64,000 nt of DNA, taken from the NCBI GenBank assembly GCA_963761475.1, contig CAVXGT010000015.1, positions 434,001 through 498,000 on the forward strand, written 5' to 3'. Both the position numbers and the translations under genes were made by a program. Below are positions 35,143 to 43,318 of this stretch, piece by piece. The DNA comes from Ga0077555 sp963761475 (GTDB lineage Bacteria; Pseudomonadota; Alphaproteobacteria; Rhizobiales; Hyphomicrobiaceae). The notes under the pieces are model-generated. The model was not told the DNA's origin. It saw nothing but the letters and a program-made list of their open reading frames with translations, and ran no database searches. The number at the start of each line of letters is the position of its first letter. Positions within the stretch are counted from its first letter, which is position 1.

Positions 35143-36066
35143 TCAGCGTGTCGGAACGGGGCTGTCGCCGCGATAATCGTAGAAGCCCCGCTGGGTCTTG
35201 CGACCGAGCCAACCGGCCTCCACGTACTTCACGAGCAGAGGACAGGGCCGGTACTTCGAGTCTGCAAGTCCTTCGTAAAGTACCTGCATGACGCTGAGAC
35301 AGGTATCGAGTCCGATAAAATCGGCAAGCTCAAGCGGTCCCATGGGATGATTGGCACCAAGCCGCATCGCCTTGTCGATCGCCTCAACGCCGCCCACGCC
35401 TTCATAAAGCGTGTAGATCGCCTCGTTGATCATCGGCAACAGGATCCGGTTGACGATGAAGGCCGGGAAGTCCTCGCTGACAGCCGTCTGCTTGCCGAGA
35501 CTTTCGACGAACTGACGGGCAATGCCGAACGTGTCGTCTTCGGTCGCGATGCCGCGAATGAGCTCGACGAGCTGCATCATCGGCACCGGATTCATGAAGT
35601 GGATGCCGATGAAGCGCTCCGGCTCGACCGTTGTGGCGGCGAGGCGCGTGATCGAGATGGACGAGGTATTCGACGCCAGGATCGTGCCCTGCTTGGTCTT
35701 GCCCTTGAGGTCGGCGAAGATCTTGCGCTTGACCGCCTCGTCCTCCGTTGCCGCCTCGATGACGAGATCACAGTCGGCCAGCGATTCCAAAGTGGGCGCA
35801 AACTTGATGTGATCAATGGCCCGCTTCATGTCGTCTTCGGCGATCAAGCCGCGGCTGACCTGGCGCACCATGTTGCGCTGGATCACCTTGAGTGCCTTCT
35901 CGACAGCCTCCTTCTTGAGGTCGTTCAAGAGAACATCATAGCCAGCCAGCGCCACGACGTGCGCGATGCCATTGCCCATCTGGCCGGCACCGATGATGCC
36001 GACTTTCCGGATCGAGGGCGGCGGTGCCACCAAAAGCGTGCTGTTCACGTTGACCTTAGCGTCCAT
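35143..36066 (-). CDS. 3-hydroxybutyryl-CoA dehydrogenase
   Basis: A 307-residue 3-hydroxyacyl-CoA dehydrogenase that interconverts 3-hydroxybutyryl-CoA and acetoacetyl-CoA with NAD(P). It has the Rossmann motif VGIIGAGQMGNGIAHVVALA, the substrate/catalytic region FIGIHFMNPVPMMQLVELI with the histidine, and the C-terminal domain GANHPMGPLELADFIGLDTC. It is single-function with no enoyl-CoA hydratase part, so it is the Hbd/PaaH-like type. It follows etfA by 60 bases and ends at a strong terminator. Its link with ETF fits butanoyl-CoA or PHB turnover. Confidence 0.95.
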   Translation of the reverse strand: MDAKVNVNSTLLVAPPPSIRKVGIIGAGQMGNGIAHVVALAGYDVLLNDLKKEAVEKALKVIQRNMVRQVSRGLIAEDDMKRAIDHIKFAPTLESLADCDLVIEAATEDEAVKRKIFADLKGKTKQGTILASNTSSISITRLAATTVEPERFIGIHFMNPVPMMQLVELIRGIATEDDTFGIARQFVESLGKQTAVSEDFPAFIVNRILLPMINEAIYTLYEGVGGVEAIDKAMRLGANHPMGPLELADFIGLDTCLSVMQVLYEGLADSKYRPCPLLVKYVEAGWLGRKTQRGFYDYRGDSPVPTR

Positions 36067-36126
36067 TGATCTGTTCCTGCCGCCCGCTCCCCGGCTCTTC
36101 GGGTAGCGCTCGCCTGTGTGGGCTCG

Positions 36127-37071
36127 TCACTTGCCGGCTTTGGCAAGCTCCTCGCCCAATTCAGGCAGCGCCGTGAAGAGATCTGCCACCAAGCCGTAGT
36201 CGGCCACCTGGAAGATGGGAGCCTCCTCGTCCTTGTTGATGGCGACGATGATTTTCGAGTCCTTCATGCCGGCCAGATGCTGAATGGCACCTGAAATGCC
36301 GACGGCGATGTAGAGTTCCGGCGCGACCACCTTACCGGTCTGGCCGACCTGGTAGTCGTTGGGCACGAATCCGGCATCGACTGCTGCACGGGACGCGCCC
36401 ATGGCCGCGCCAAGCTTGTCGGCGAGGGGTTCGATGTATTTGGTGTAGTTCTCACCGGACTGCAGGCCACGCCCGCCAGAGACAACAATGCGCGCGGCGG
36501 TGAGCTCGGGACGATCGGACTTCGAGAGTTCCGCCTTTTCGAAGGTGGACATGCCGACGGCGGCAGGTGCCTCGATCTTCTCGATCGCTGCCGAGCCATT
36601 GAGCTCGACGGCCTGGAATGTCGCCGTGCGGACGGTGATGACCTTCTTGGCCTCACCACTTTCCACCGTCTGGATGGCGTTGCCCGCGTAGATCGGACGT
36701 TCGAATGTGTTGGCCGAGACCACCTTGATGACGTCGGAGAGCTGCATCACGTCGAGCATGGCGGCAACACGCGGCAGCACGTTCTTGCCGGAAGCCGTGG
36801 CAGCCGACACCAGCGCGTCGTAGCCCGACATCAATGGCACGATCAGCGCGGAGAGCTCCTCGGCCAGTGCATTGGCGAGATGAGGGGCGTCGGCAACAAG
36901 CACCTTGGCTGCGCCATCAAGCTTCGCTGCCGCCTCGGCGACAGCGCCGCAACCGGAACCGGCCACCAAGACGTGGACGTCGCCGCCGAGTGCCTTGGCC
37001 GCGCTCATAGCTTTAAGCGTGGCCGAGCCCAGCGTCTGGTTGTTGTGATCTGCTAGTAGAAGGACGCTCAT
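36127..37071 (-). CDS. etfA: Electron transfer flavoprotein subunit alpha
   Basis: The 314-residue FAD-binding subunit of ETF, which takes electrons from acyl-CoA dehydrogenases to ETF:ubiquinone oxidoreductase. The N-terminal domain begins MSVLLLADHNNQTLGSATL. The FAD domain has VVSGGRGLQSGENY, GASRAAVDAGFVPNDYQVGQTG and ELYIAVGISGAIQHLAGMKD, then VAINKDEEAPIFQVADYGLV, all diagnostic. The gene abuts etfB with no bases between stop and start, so the subunits are translated together. Confidence 0.97.
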   Translation of the reverse strand: MSVLLLADHNNQTLGSATLKAMSAAKALGGDVHVLVAGSGCGAVAEAAAKLDGAAKVLVADAPHLANALAEELSALIVPLMSGYDALVSAATASGKNVLPRVAAMLDVMQLSDVIKVVSANTFERPIYAGNAIQTVESGEAKKVITVRTATFQAVELNGSAAIEKIEAPAAVGMSTFEKAELSKSDRPELTAARIVVSGGRGLQSGENYTKYIEPLADKLGAAMGASRAAVDAGFVPNDYQVGQTGKVVAPELYIAVGISGAIQHLAGMKDSKIIVAINKDEEAPIFQVADYGLVADLFTALPELGEELAKAGK

Positions 37072-37821
37072 TTAGATCACTCCCACATCCTTGAGCTTCG
37101 CCACGAGCTCGGCCGGCGAGCCCACCTTGATGCCAGCCTTGCGTCCTGGCGGCTCGGTCGTCTTGAGCACCTTCAATCGCGGCTTGGCGTCGATGCCGAG
37201 GTCGGCCGGCGTCTTGGTGTCGAGCGGCTTCTTCTTCGCCTTCATGATGTTGGGCAGGGAAGCGTAGCGCGGCTCGTTCAAGCGCAGGTCGGTGGTGATG
37301 ATCGCCGGCATCTTGAGCTTGATGGTCTCGAGGCCGCCGTCGACCTCGCGGGTGACGTGGATGGCTTCACCATCGATCTCGAGCTTGGAGGCGAATGTCC
37401 CCTGGGACCAGCCTGTGAGTGCCGCCAGCATCTGTCCGGTCTGGTTGCAGTCGTCATCGATCGCCTGCTTGCCCAGAATAACCAGCCCAGGGCTCTCGGC
37501 CTTGACGATCGCCTGTAGCAACTTGGCAACAGCGAGCGGTTCGACCACGTCATCGCCAGTGTCGACGAGGATGCCCCGATCGGCGCCCATGGCGAGTGCG
37601 GTGCGGATGGTTTCCTGCGCCTTTGCCGGGCCGATGGATACGGCAACGATCTCCGTCGCCTTGCCCTTTTCCTTGAGACGAATGGCCTCTTCGACGGCAA
37701 TCTCGTCGAAAGGGTTCATGGACATCTTGACGTTTGCCAGCTCGACACCGGAACCGTCGCTCTTGACGCGGATCTTGACGTTATAATCCACGACCCGTTT
37801 GACCGGGACCAATACCTTCAT
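37072..37821 (-). CDS. etfB: Electron transfer flavoprotein subunit beta
   Basis: The 249-residue AMP-binding ETF subunit. It starts MKVLVPVKRVVDYNVKIRVK and contains MSMNPFDEIAVEEAIRLKEK, MGADRGILVDT and LGKQAIDDDCNQTGQMLAAL; the signature VTREVDGGLETIKLKMPAIITTDL is typical of ETF beta. The start is the inner ATG; a longer frame to 37860 adds a non-conserved stretch. Heads the etfB-etfA-hbd run. Confidence 0.97.
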   Translation of the reverse strand: MKVLVPVKRVVDYNVKIRVKSDGSGVELANVKMSMNPFDEIAVEEAIRLKEKGKATEIVAVSIGPAKAQETIRTALAMGADRGILVDTGDDVVEPLAVAKLLQAIVKAESPGLVILGKQAIDDDCNQTGQMLAALTGWSQGTFASKLEIDGEAIHVTREVDGGLETIKLKMPAIITTDLRLNEPRYASLPNIMKAKKKPLDTKTPADLGIDAKPRLKVLKTTEPPGRKAGIKVGSPAELVAKLKDVGVI

Positions 37822-37873
37822 CGTCTCCTCGCTCTCCAGATCTGCGTCGCTTCCGAGCACCCAAGTTGCACCG

Positions 37874-38119
37874 TCAGCCCTTGCCCTTTGTATTCATTGC
37901 GGCACGCAAGGGCCGAAATGACAGGGCAGCTTGATTGGGGCCCAGCTCGCCGATGAGCTTGTATGTCGAGCCCTTGAAAGTTTGTCGATGACCAGACCGG
38001 AGCAATTGACGTCGGCTCCGCTCCAGGTCTGCGAGCACGGACAGGATATCGCCACATTTTGTGCAGTGCGACAGTTTGTTGTCGAAACGAGGCAATTTGC
38101 CCCCGACGAGTTGTCGCAC
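37874..38119 (-). CDS. Possible small CxxC protein, 81 aa
   Basis: A GTG-started frame of 81 residues, MRQLVGGKLPRFDNKLSH then CTKCGDILSVLADLERSRRQ, ends 52 bases before etfB. The CTKC pair could be half of a zinc site or a redox pair, and the sequence is hydrophilic with sensible composition. I recognise no family. Competing overlapping frames on the same strand look worse. The remainder of the gap up to 38287 shows nothing else. Weakly supported. Confidence 0.35.
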   Translation of the reverse strand: MRQLVGGKLPRFDNKLSHCTKCGDILSVLADLERSRRQLLRSGHRQTFKGSTYKLIGELGPNQAALSFRPLRAAMNTKGKG

Positions 38120-38287
38120 CTGTCATGCTGCAGATGCGAAGCAAAGCTAGGTTGCCTTGACGACTTCGTCAATCGCAGAGCCTTGGCGCCTTGTTCAGGC
38201 TTTCGACATGGTGAACGCCCAAGTCGCACGCGCCAACCATGCTGGCTACGGCGTCGAGGCTTGCCGTAAGACGGCGGCGCCCTTCCG

Positions 38288-39043
38288 TCAGACGGCCGCG
38301 CCTTTGGGCTTGTCGAACAAGGGAACGCCCTGGCGACGCATGACCACGACCAAGATGGCGCCGCAGACGATACCGCCGATATGCGCCCACCAGGCCACAG
38401 GTCCGACGTCGGGCACCAGAAGCATGAAGAATTGAAGCGCTATCCAGCCTCCTAGCGCCCACATGGCCGTGATCCTGAGGGGAATGAATCGGAAGGCCAC
38501 GACCCAGACGCGAACATGGGGATGCAGCATGAGGTAGGCGGCGATAACCCCGGCGACGGCGGCGCTGGCGCCAATCAAAGGTATCTTGCCAGGAAATTGC
38601 TGCCCGATGCCGGACTTCATGAGCATCGCCGCCTGGCCATACTCGGTGGCATAGGCGTGAACGAGGCCGCCAGCGACACCACAAACCAGGTAGAACAGTA
38701 AGAATTTGGCGTGCCCCATGGCATCCTCGACGTTGTCGCCGAACACCCAAAGAAACAGCATGTTTCCCAGCAGATGCAACGGATCGCCATGAAGGAACAT
38801 ATAGCTGAGGAGCGTCAGTCCCTCGGGTACCGCGACCCGATCATGGGGGCCATTGGCCGGACCGCCGAACACACCCACGCCGAAGAGCTCGGTCGGGACG
38901 ACAGCGAAACTCGCCGCAACGTTCTGGCCGGTCGGGGTCAACTCCAGCACGAAAACAACGATATTCAGGATGATGAACGCGACAGTAACGTAGGCCCGGC
39001 GAATAAAGCGGAGCGGATTGTCGTCATGCAGGGGCACGAACAC
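38288..39043 (-). CDS. Rhomboid family intramembrane serine protease
   Basis: A 251-residue membrane protein with six or seven helices. The rhomboid landmarks are all present: GDPLHLLGNMLFLWVFGDNVED (HxxxN), the catalytic serine in PLIGASAAVAGVIAAYL, and the catalytic histidine in WWAHIGGIVCGAILVV. It cleaves other membrane proteins within or near the bilayer; targets are unknown. The start is taken as GTG at 39043 (VFVPLHDDNPLRF) because upstream in-frame residues overlap the adenosyltransferase gene and are not conserved. GGGAG lies before it. It follows the adenosyltransferase gene by 41 bases. Confidence 0.92.
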   Translation of the reverse strand: MFVPLHDDNPLRFIRRAYVTVAFIILNIVVFVLELTPTGQNVAASFAVVPTELFGVGVFGGPANGPHDRVAVPEGLTLLSYMFLHGDPLHLLGNMLFLWVFGDNVEDAMGHAKFLLFYLVCGVAGGLVHAYATEYGQAAMLMKSGIGQQFPGKIPLIGASAAVAGVIAAYLMLHPHVRVWVVAFRFIPLRITAMWALGGWIALQFFMLLVPDVGPVAWWAHIGGIVCGAILVVVMRRQGVPLFDKPKGAAV

Positions 39044-39084
39044 GGCCAGCCACTCCCTATGCGGCGAATTGAACGGCGAAGACC

Positions 39085-39678
39085 TCAGCGATTCTGGCCC
39101 GGCACCCACAAGACGTCGGCCTTGCCGCGCGCATTGGCATAGCGCCCGGCGACAAACAGGTAGTCGGACAATCTGTTGATGTAATGGAGGGCCGCCTCGC
39201 TGACCGGCTCGGCGGGGTCTGTTGCCAACTCGGCGATGTGGCGCTCGGCGCGGCGGCAAATCGTTCGCGCCAGATGAAGGGCTGCCGACGCCGGGGAGCC
39301 ACCGGGCAGGATGAACGACCGCAACGGCTCGAGGTCGGTATTCATGGCGTCGATTTCGGTTTCCAGACGCTTGACCTGGCCGTCGGTAATGCGCAGGGGC
39401 TGGTAGTCCGGACCGGCCCAGGAGGGCGGGGCGCCGCGATCGGGAATGCACAAGTCAGCGCCGAGATCAAACAGATCATTCTGAATCCGACCCAAACCGG
39501 CATCAAGCAACGGCTCCTCCGTCAATTGCAGGCGCGCCATGCCGATGGCAGCGTTGGTTTCGTCGACTGTGCCGTAAGCCCAGATGCGGGGGGCGTATTT
39601 GGGCACGCGCTCGCCTGTGCCCAGAGCCGTCGATCCGTCATCGCCGGTGCGGGTGTAGATCTTGTTCAAGACGACCAT
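39085..39678 (-). CDS. Cob(I)alamin adenosyltransferase, PduO type
   Basis: A 197-residue ATP:cob(I)alamin adenosyltransferase, which makes adenosylcobalamin. It has the N-terminal ATP-binding signature IYTRTGDDGSTALGTGERVPK, then AYGTVDETNAAIGMARL, the segment LRSFILPGGSPASAALHLAR with ATP and cobalamin contacts, and ICRRAERHIAEL. Length is standard. It lies between the HIG1-like gene (40 bases upstream) and the rhomboid gene on one strand. This order before etfBA and hbd is often kept in Hyphomicrobiales. Confidence 0.95.
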   Translation of the reverse strand: MVVLNKIYTRTGDDGSTALGTGERVPKYAPRIWAYGTVDETNAAIGMARLQLTEEPLLDAGLGRIQNDLFDLGADLCIPDRGAPPSWAGPDYQPLRITDGQVKRLETEIDAMNTDLEPLRSFILPGGSPASAALHLARTICRRAERHIAELATDPAEPVSEAALHYINRLSDYLFVAGRYANARGKADVLWVPGQNR

Positions 39679-39718
39679 CGTGTCTCCCTGGAGATCACAA
39701 TACCGCGCTTCAACGGCA

Positions 39719-39913
39719 TCAATTGCGGACGATCAGCAGCGCCAACATGGCAATAATGATCGCCACGAACTGCAAGCCGACCCGCCAGCGCATCAGTTGC
39801 TGGCTCAAATTGGCACTCGATCCGCTACGGCCCATGTTCCAAACGCCAGCCAGCAGCACGCCGAAGACGGCGAGCGCAACCAATGACGCCATATAGACCA
39901 ATGGGTTGTGCAT
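39719..39913 (-). CDS. Small twin-transmembrane HIG1-domain protein
   Basis: A 64-residue protein, MHNPLVYMASLVALAVFGVL then a loop NMGRSGSSANLSQQLMRWRV and a second helix VGLQFVAIIIAMLALLIV. The two helices flank the SQxLMRWRVxxQ motif of the HIG1 family, whose members in bacteria and mitochondria modulate respiratory complexes. The start is the inner ATG at 39913; the frame runs up to 39976 without conservation. First gene of a three-gene run with the adenosyltransferase and rhomboid genes. Upstream, 39914-40259 holds no supported gene. Confidence 0.82.
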   Translation of the reverse strand: MHNPLVYMASLVALAVFGVLLAGVWNMGRSGSSANLSQQLMRWRVGLQFVAIIIAMLALLIVRN

Positions 39914-40259
39914 GCTCTCCAACTCCTGACGGCAGAAAATGCGCCTGCGCTTTCCGACACGGGCAGCCTGTGGCAATCATGCGCGCCAAGAGATTTTTTG
40001 CTTGGGTGCTGATTGCAAGTCGAACCAAATCTTAAACGGCGACGGTCGAGGATGATAGCCTAACTTTCCGCGGCAGGCGGGACAACAAATGCCTTAATGT
40101 TGCAGTTGGGTGATTCTTGAATGGGGATGTGACCGCTTCTGATGGCATCCGGGTCAGATTGCCCCATCGAAGTGGCGGCACGGCTCGTCGTGTGGCCCAG
40201 GTCAGCTTCGGAATTCACCACAGTCTTCTGCTTTGGTGACCCAAACCCGGACTTGAAGG

Positions 40260-41687
40260 TTGAGATCATTGCCGACGTTGCTTCCCACACCATCCGGTTT
40301 GCACGGGCCATATGCCCGGCTGCTGCTTGTTGCGGGGGTGGTCGCGGTCGGCGTCGCCAGCCTTCCAGTGTGTGGACCGGCGCGAGCTCAATTGACCGAG
40401 GCCGATGCCCGCCTGCGGCTGGAAGAGACCGAACGCCAGTTGCGTGCGCGTCGTGAGGCCGAGCAGGGTCTTGCCGCCGACGTCGACGCCATCACGGCCG
40501 ACCGAGAGCGCCTCAATCAAAATCTCGTTGAAATGGCCCGTGCCATCCAGTCGAGCGAGGGTCGGCTGACGACCATCGAGGGGCGGCTCGGGTCGCTGGA
40601 GGCGCAGGAAAAATTCCTGCGCGGTTCGCTTGCCGAGCGGCACAGCTCGATCGTCAAGCTGCTGGCGTCGATGCAACGCATGGGGCGCAATCCGCCTCCG
40701 GTGATGATCACCCGGCGTGAGGACGCTTTGACGATGGTCCGGAGTGCGATGGTGCTGGCCTCGGCATTTCCACAGATCCGAGAGCAGGCCCTGACGCTGG
40801 CAGGTGAACTCAAGGAACTCAGCCGCGTGATCGGGGAGACGCGGGCGGAAGGCGACAAGCTCAAGGCGGAGACGCAGCGTCTCGGCGAGCAGAGGCTCAG
40901 GCTTTCCGGGCTGCTGGACGAAAAGCGGCAATCGCTCAGCGAGCGCCAGCAGGCTCTCAGCCGGGTTCGACAGGAAGCGGCCGAGATCGCCAAGAGCGTG
41001 ACCAATTTGAACGACTTGATTACGCGACTGGACAAGGTGGTCACCGAGCAGGCGATGCCTCCAACGGCAGCGCCGACACCCGCAGTGGCGGCCGTCCCAC
41101 TTCCAGAACGGCGCGACGACAAGGTCGCGGCGTTGCTTCTGCCGCCGTCCCTCAATGCTCCGACCAGCCAGCCAGCGAGCCCGCCGGCGACGCCCGGCGC
41201 CGTGGTGCTGGCGCCGGCGATCGGCAAGAAGGCCAGCTACAATCCTGCCCGGATCAAGCCGGCCATCGCCTTCGCCCAGGCAAAAGGTCGACTGCCGCTG
41301 CCAGCGCAAGGCAAGATGATCATCAAGTACGGCGACAAGGCCAACGCGAGCAAATCCAACGGCATCGTGATGGAAACGCGGGCAGGAGCGCAGATCACTT
41401 CGCCGTCTGACGGTTGGATTGTGTTCGCTGGTGTGTTCCGCAGCTACGGACAAATCTTGATTATCAATGCGGGAGACGGATACCATATCCTGCTCGCAGG
41501 CTTGTCGCAGATCGACGTCCAGCTGGGGCAGTTCGTTCTCGCGGGCGAGCCCGTCGGAAAAATGATAGGCAGTGGAGGCGGCGGCAAGCCAAAGGGCTCG
41601 GAAGCTGCTCCCGTGCTATACGTGGAGTTCCGCAAGGATGGCCGGTCGATTGATCCGGACCCCTGGTGGTTAGGCAATGGCACTTAA
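40260..41687 (+). CDS. Murein hydrolase activator EnvC-like protein
   Basis: A 475-residue exported protein. A signal peptide (YARLLLVAGVVAVGVASLPVCGPARAQ) is followed by long coiled coils over about residues 45-250 (LRLEETERQLRARREAEQGL and later KAETQRLGEQRLRLSGLL), an Ala/Pro linker and a C-terminal LytM (M23) domain. The LytM zinc ligands are missing: the key positions read SKSNGIVMET and GYHILLAGLSQIDVQLGQ. It therefore cannot cut peptidoglycan and should instead activate amidases at the septum. The start is TTG at 40260 and is uncertain. The ctpA gene follows by 30 bases, a pairing common in proteobacteria. Confidence 0.85.
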   Translation: MRSLPTLLPTPSGLHGPYARLLLVAGVVAVGVASLPVCGPARAQLTEADARLRLEETERQLRARREAEQGLAADVDAITADRERLNQNLVEMARAIQSSEGRLTTIEGRLGSLEAQEKFLRGSLAERHSSIVKLLASMQRMGRNPPPVMITRREDALTMVRSAMVLASAFPQIREQALTLAGELKELSRVIGETRAEGDKLKAETQRLGEQRLRLSGLLDEKRQSLSERQQALSRVRQEAAEIAKSVTNLNDLITRLDKVVTEQAMPPTAAPTPAVAAVPLPERRDDKVAALLLPPSLNAPTSQPASPPATPGAVVLAPAIGKKASYNPARIKPAIAFAQAKGRLPLPAQGKMIIKYGDKANASKSNGIVMETRAGAQITSPSDGWIVFAGVFRSYGQILIINAGDGYHILLAGLSQIDVQLGQFVLAGEPVGKMIGSGGGGKPKGSEAAPVLYVEFRKDGRSIDPDPWWLGNGT

Positions 41688-41717
41688 CAATTCAATGGCT
41701 CAGAAGGTTCAATACTG

Positions 41718-43109
41718 ATGCGCAAATCCGACTACGCGTTCTGGACATTCTTGGCCCTTGCCGGAATGGCCGGCCTGACAACGGCGTTCAACGTCTCGCA
41801 AACCTATTCTGCAACCACGCCAAATGCGGAGATCTACAAGCAGCTCGACCTGTTTGGCGACGTGCTGGAGCGCGTGCGGAGCGACTACGTCGAGAAACCG
41901 AACGACTCGGAGCTGATCGATGCCGCCATCAACGGCATGCTGACCTCTCTCGACCCGCATTCGGCCTACCTCAATCCCAAGAACTACCGCGACATGCAGG
42001 TGCAGACGCGCGGTGAGTTCGGTGGCCTCGGGATTGAGGTGACGATGGAGAACCAGATCGTCAAAGTGGTCTCGCCGATCGATGACACGCCAGCTTCGAA
42101 GGCTGGACTGCAGGCTAATGACCTCATCACACACCTCGACGGCGAGCAAATTGTCGGCCTCACCCTCGAACAGGCCGTCGAGAAGATGCGCGGCCCGGTC
42201 AACACACCGATCCTGCTGACGATCGTTCGCAAGGGCAAAGACGATCCGTTCGATGTCAAGATCGTGCGTGACGTCATCCGGATCAATGCCGTGAAGTCAC
42301 GGCTTGAGGGTGACGACGTCATCTACGCCAAGATCACGACCTTCAACGAGCAGACCCACACCAATCTCACCAAGCAACTGGAAGCGCTGAAGAAGCAGCT
42401 TGGAAAGGCGCCACGCGGGTACATCATCGATCTGCGCAACAACCCGGGCGGGCTGCTCGACCAGGCGATCAATGTTTCCGACGACTTCCTCGAACAGGGC
42501 GCCATCGTGCTGACCAAGGGGCGCAATCTCGAGGAAACGCAACGCGCCAATGCGCGGGCGGGCGACCTGACGGACGGCAAGCGCATCCTCGTATTGATCA
42601 ATGGTGGATCAGCCTCGGCCTCGGAGATCGTGGCGGGGGCGCTTCAGGATCACAAGCGGGCCTTGATCATCGGAACGCGGTCATTCGGCAAGGGATCGGT
42701 GCAGACCATTATTCCCCTCGGCCAGAATGGCGCGCTCAGGTTGACGACGGCGCGGTATTACACGCCCTCCGGCCGCTCGATACAGGCGAAGGGTATCGAT
42801 CCCGACGTCAAGATCGAGCAGGAACTGCCTGACGAGCTGAAGCCAACACGGACACAGCGTCCACGCGGCGAAGCCAGCCTCAGAGGGCATCTGAAGGGCG
42901 ACGATGCCAAGGCCAAGAAGAAAGAGGAATCGGGTTCGTCGGCCTATGTGCCCAAGGAACCGGAGAAGGATGCTCAGCTGCAGTACGCGCTGAAGCTGTT
43001 GCGCGGGCAAGTGCCCGAGCCGACGCCGGCTGCTGCGACAGGGGATGAGGCCAAGAACAAGGACGACGCGGCGAAGGAACCCGAAAAGGCCAGCGAGCCC
43101 AAGAAGTAA
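41718..43109 (+). CDS. ctpA: S41 family C-terminal processing peptidase
   Basis: A 463-residue carboxyl-terminal protease of the periplasm. It has an N-terminal signal anchor (FWTFLALAGMAGLTTAF), a cap region DLFGDVLERVRSDYVEKP, a PDZ domain around residues 100-175 (GIEVTMENQIVKVVSPIDDT), and the protease core YIIDLRNNPGGLLDQAINV. The catalytic serine is in NGGSASASEIVAGAL and the catalytic lysine in GTRSFGKGSVQT. The C-terminal tail is lysine/proline rich. It trims or degrades envelope proteins, often peptidoglycan hydrolases. It lies 30 bases after the envC-like gene; a degenerate paralogue follows. Confidence 0.95.
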   Translation: MRKSDYAFWTFLALAGMAGLTTAFNVSQTYSATTPNAEIYKQLDLFGDVLERVRSDYVEKPNDSELIDAAINGMLTSLDPHSAYLNPKNYRDMQVQTRGEFGGLGIEVTMENQIVKVVSPIDDTPASKAGLQANDLITHLDGEQIVGLTLEQAVEKMRGPVNTPILLTIVRKGKDDPFDVKIVRDVIRINAVKSRLEGDDVIYAKITTFNEQTHTNLTKQLEALKKQLGKAPRGYIIDLRNNPGGLLDQAINVSDDFLEQGAIVLTKGRNLEETQRANARAGDLTDGKRILVLINGGSASASEIVAGALQDHKRALIIGTRSFGKGSVQTIIPLGQNGALRLTTARYYTPSGRSIQAKGIDPDVKIEQELPDELKPTRTQRPRGEASLRGHLKGDDAKAKKKEESGSSAYVPKEPEKDAQLQYALKLLRGQVPEPTPAAATGDEAKNKDDAAKEPEKASEPKK

Positions 43110-43143
43110 GCGTATCGCCCAGCTCGAGCGCAGACACTGACCG

Positions 43144-43176
43144 CTTGGCGGGCGCTATTGAGGAGCGTCCGCCAAG
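43144..43176 (+). terminator. Hairpin between ctpA and its paralogue
   Basis: CTTGGCGG..CCGCCAAG with an inner CGCT/AGCG pairing (one mismatch between) lies 34 bases after the ctpA stop. There is no T tract, so it may stabilise the mRNA end or only partly terminate. Confidence 0.4.
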
Positions 43177-43318
43177 TGATGCCATTTGTCGTAGTGCGAT
43201 CAGAACGACTGGAGGCCAAACTTTCGCCACTGGGCTCTTGCCAAGCGCCTGCAGGCGCTGTCCGTGAAAACGGCGGCACGTCGAGACGTTGTGATTCAGG
43301 CCGGTGGGCGGAGGTTGC

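Noticed and set aside
40060..40311. An 83-residue minus-strand frame upstream of the envC-like gene
   Set aside because: It overlaps the start of the plus-strand gene and has no recognisable features or ribosome site.
40266..41486. A 406-residue open frame opposite the envC-like gene
   Set aside because: Antisense shadow; Arg/His-rich nonsense composition and no motifs.
43144..43176. Riboswitch or attenuator between ctpA and its paralogue
   Set aside because: Only one simple hairpin is visible, without a conserved aptamer core; kept only as a weak terminator/processing hairpin.
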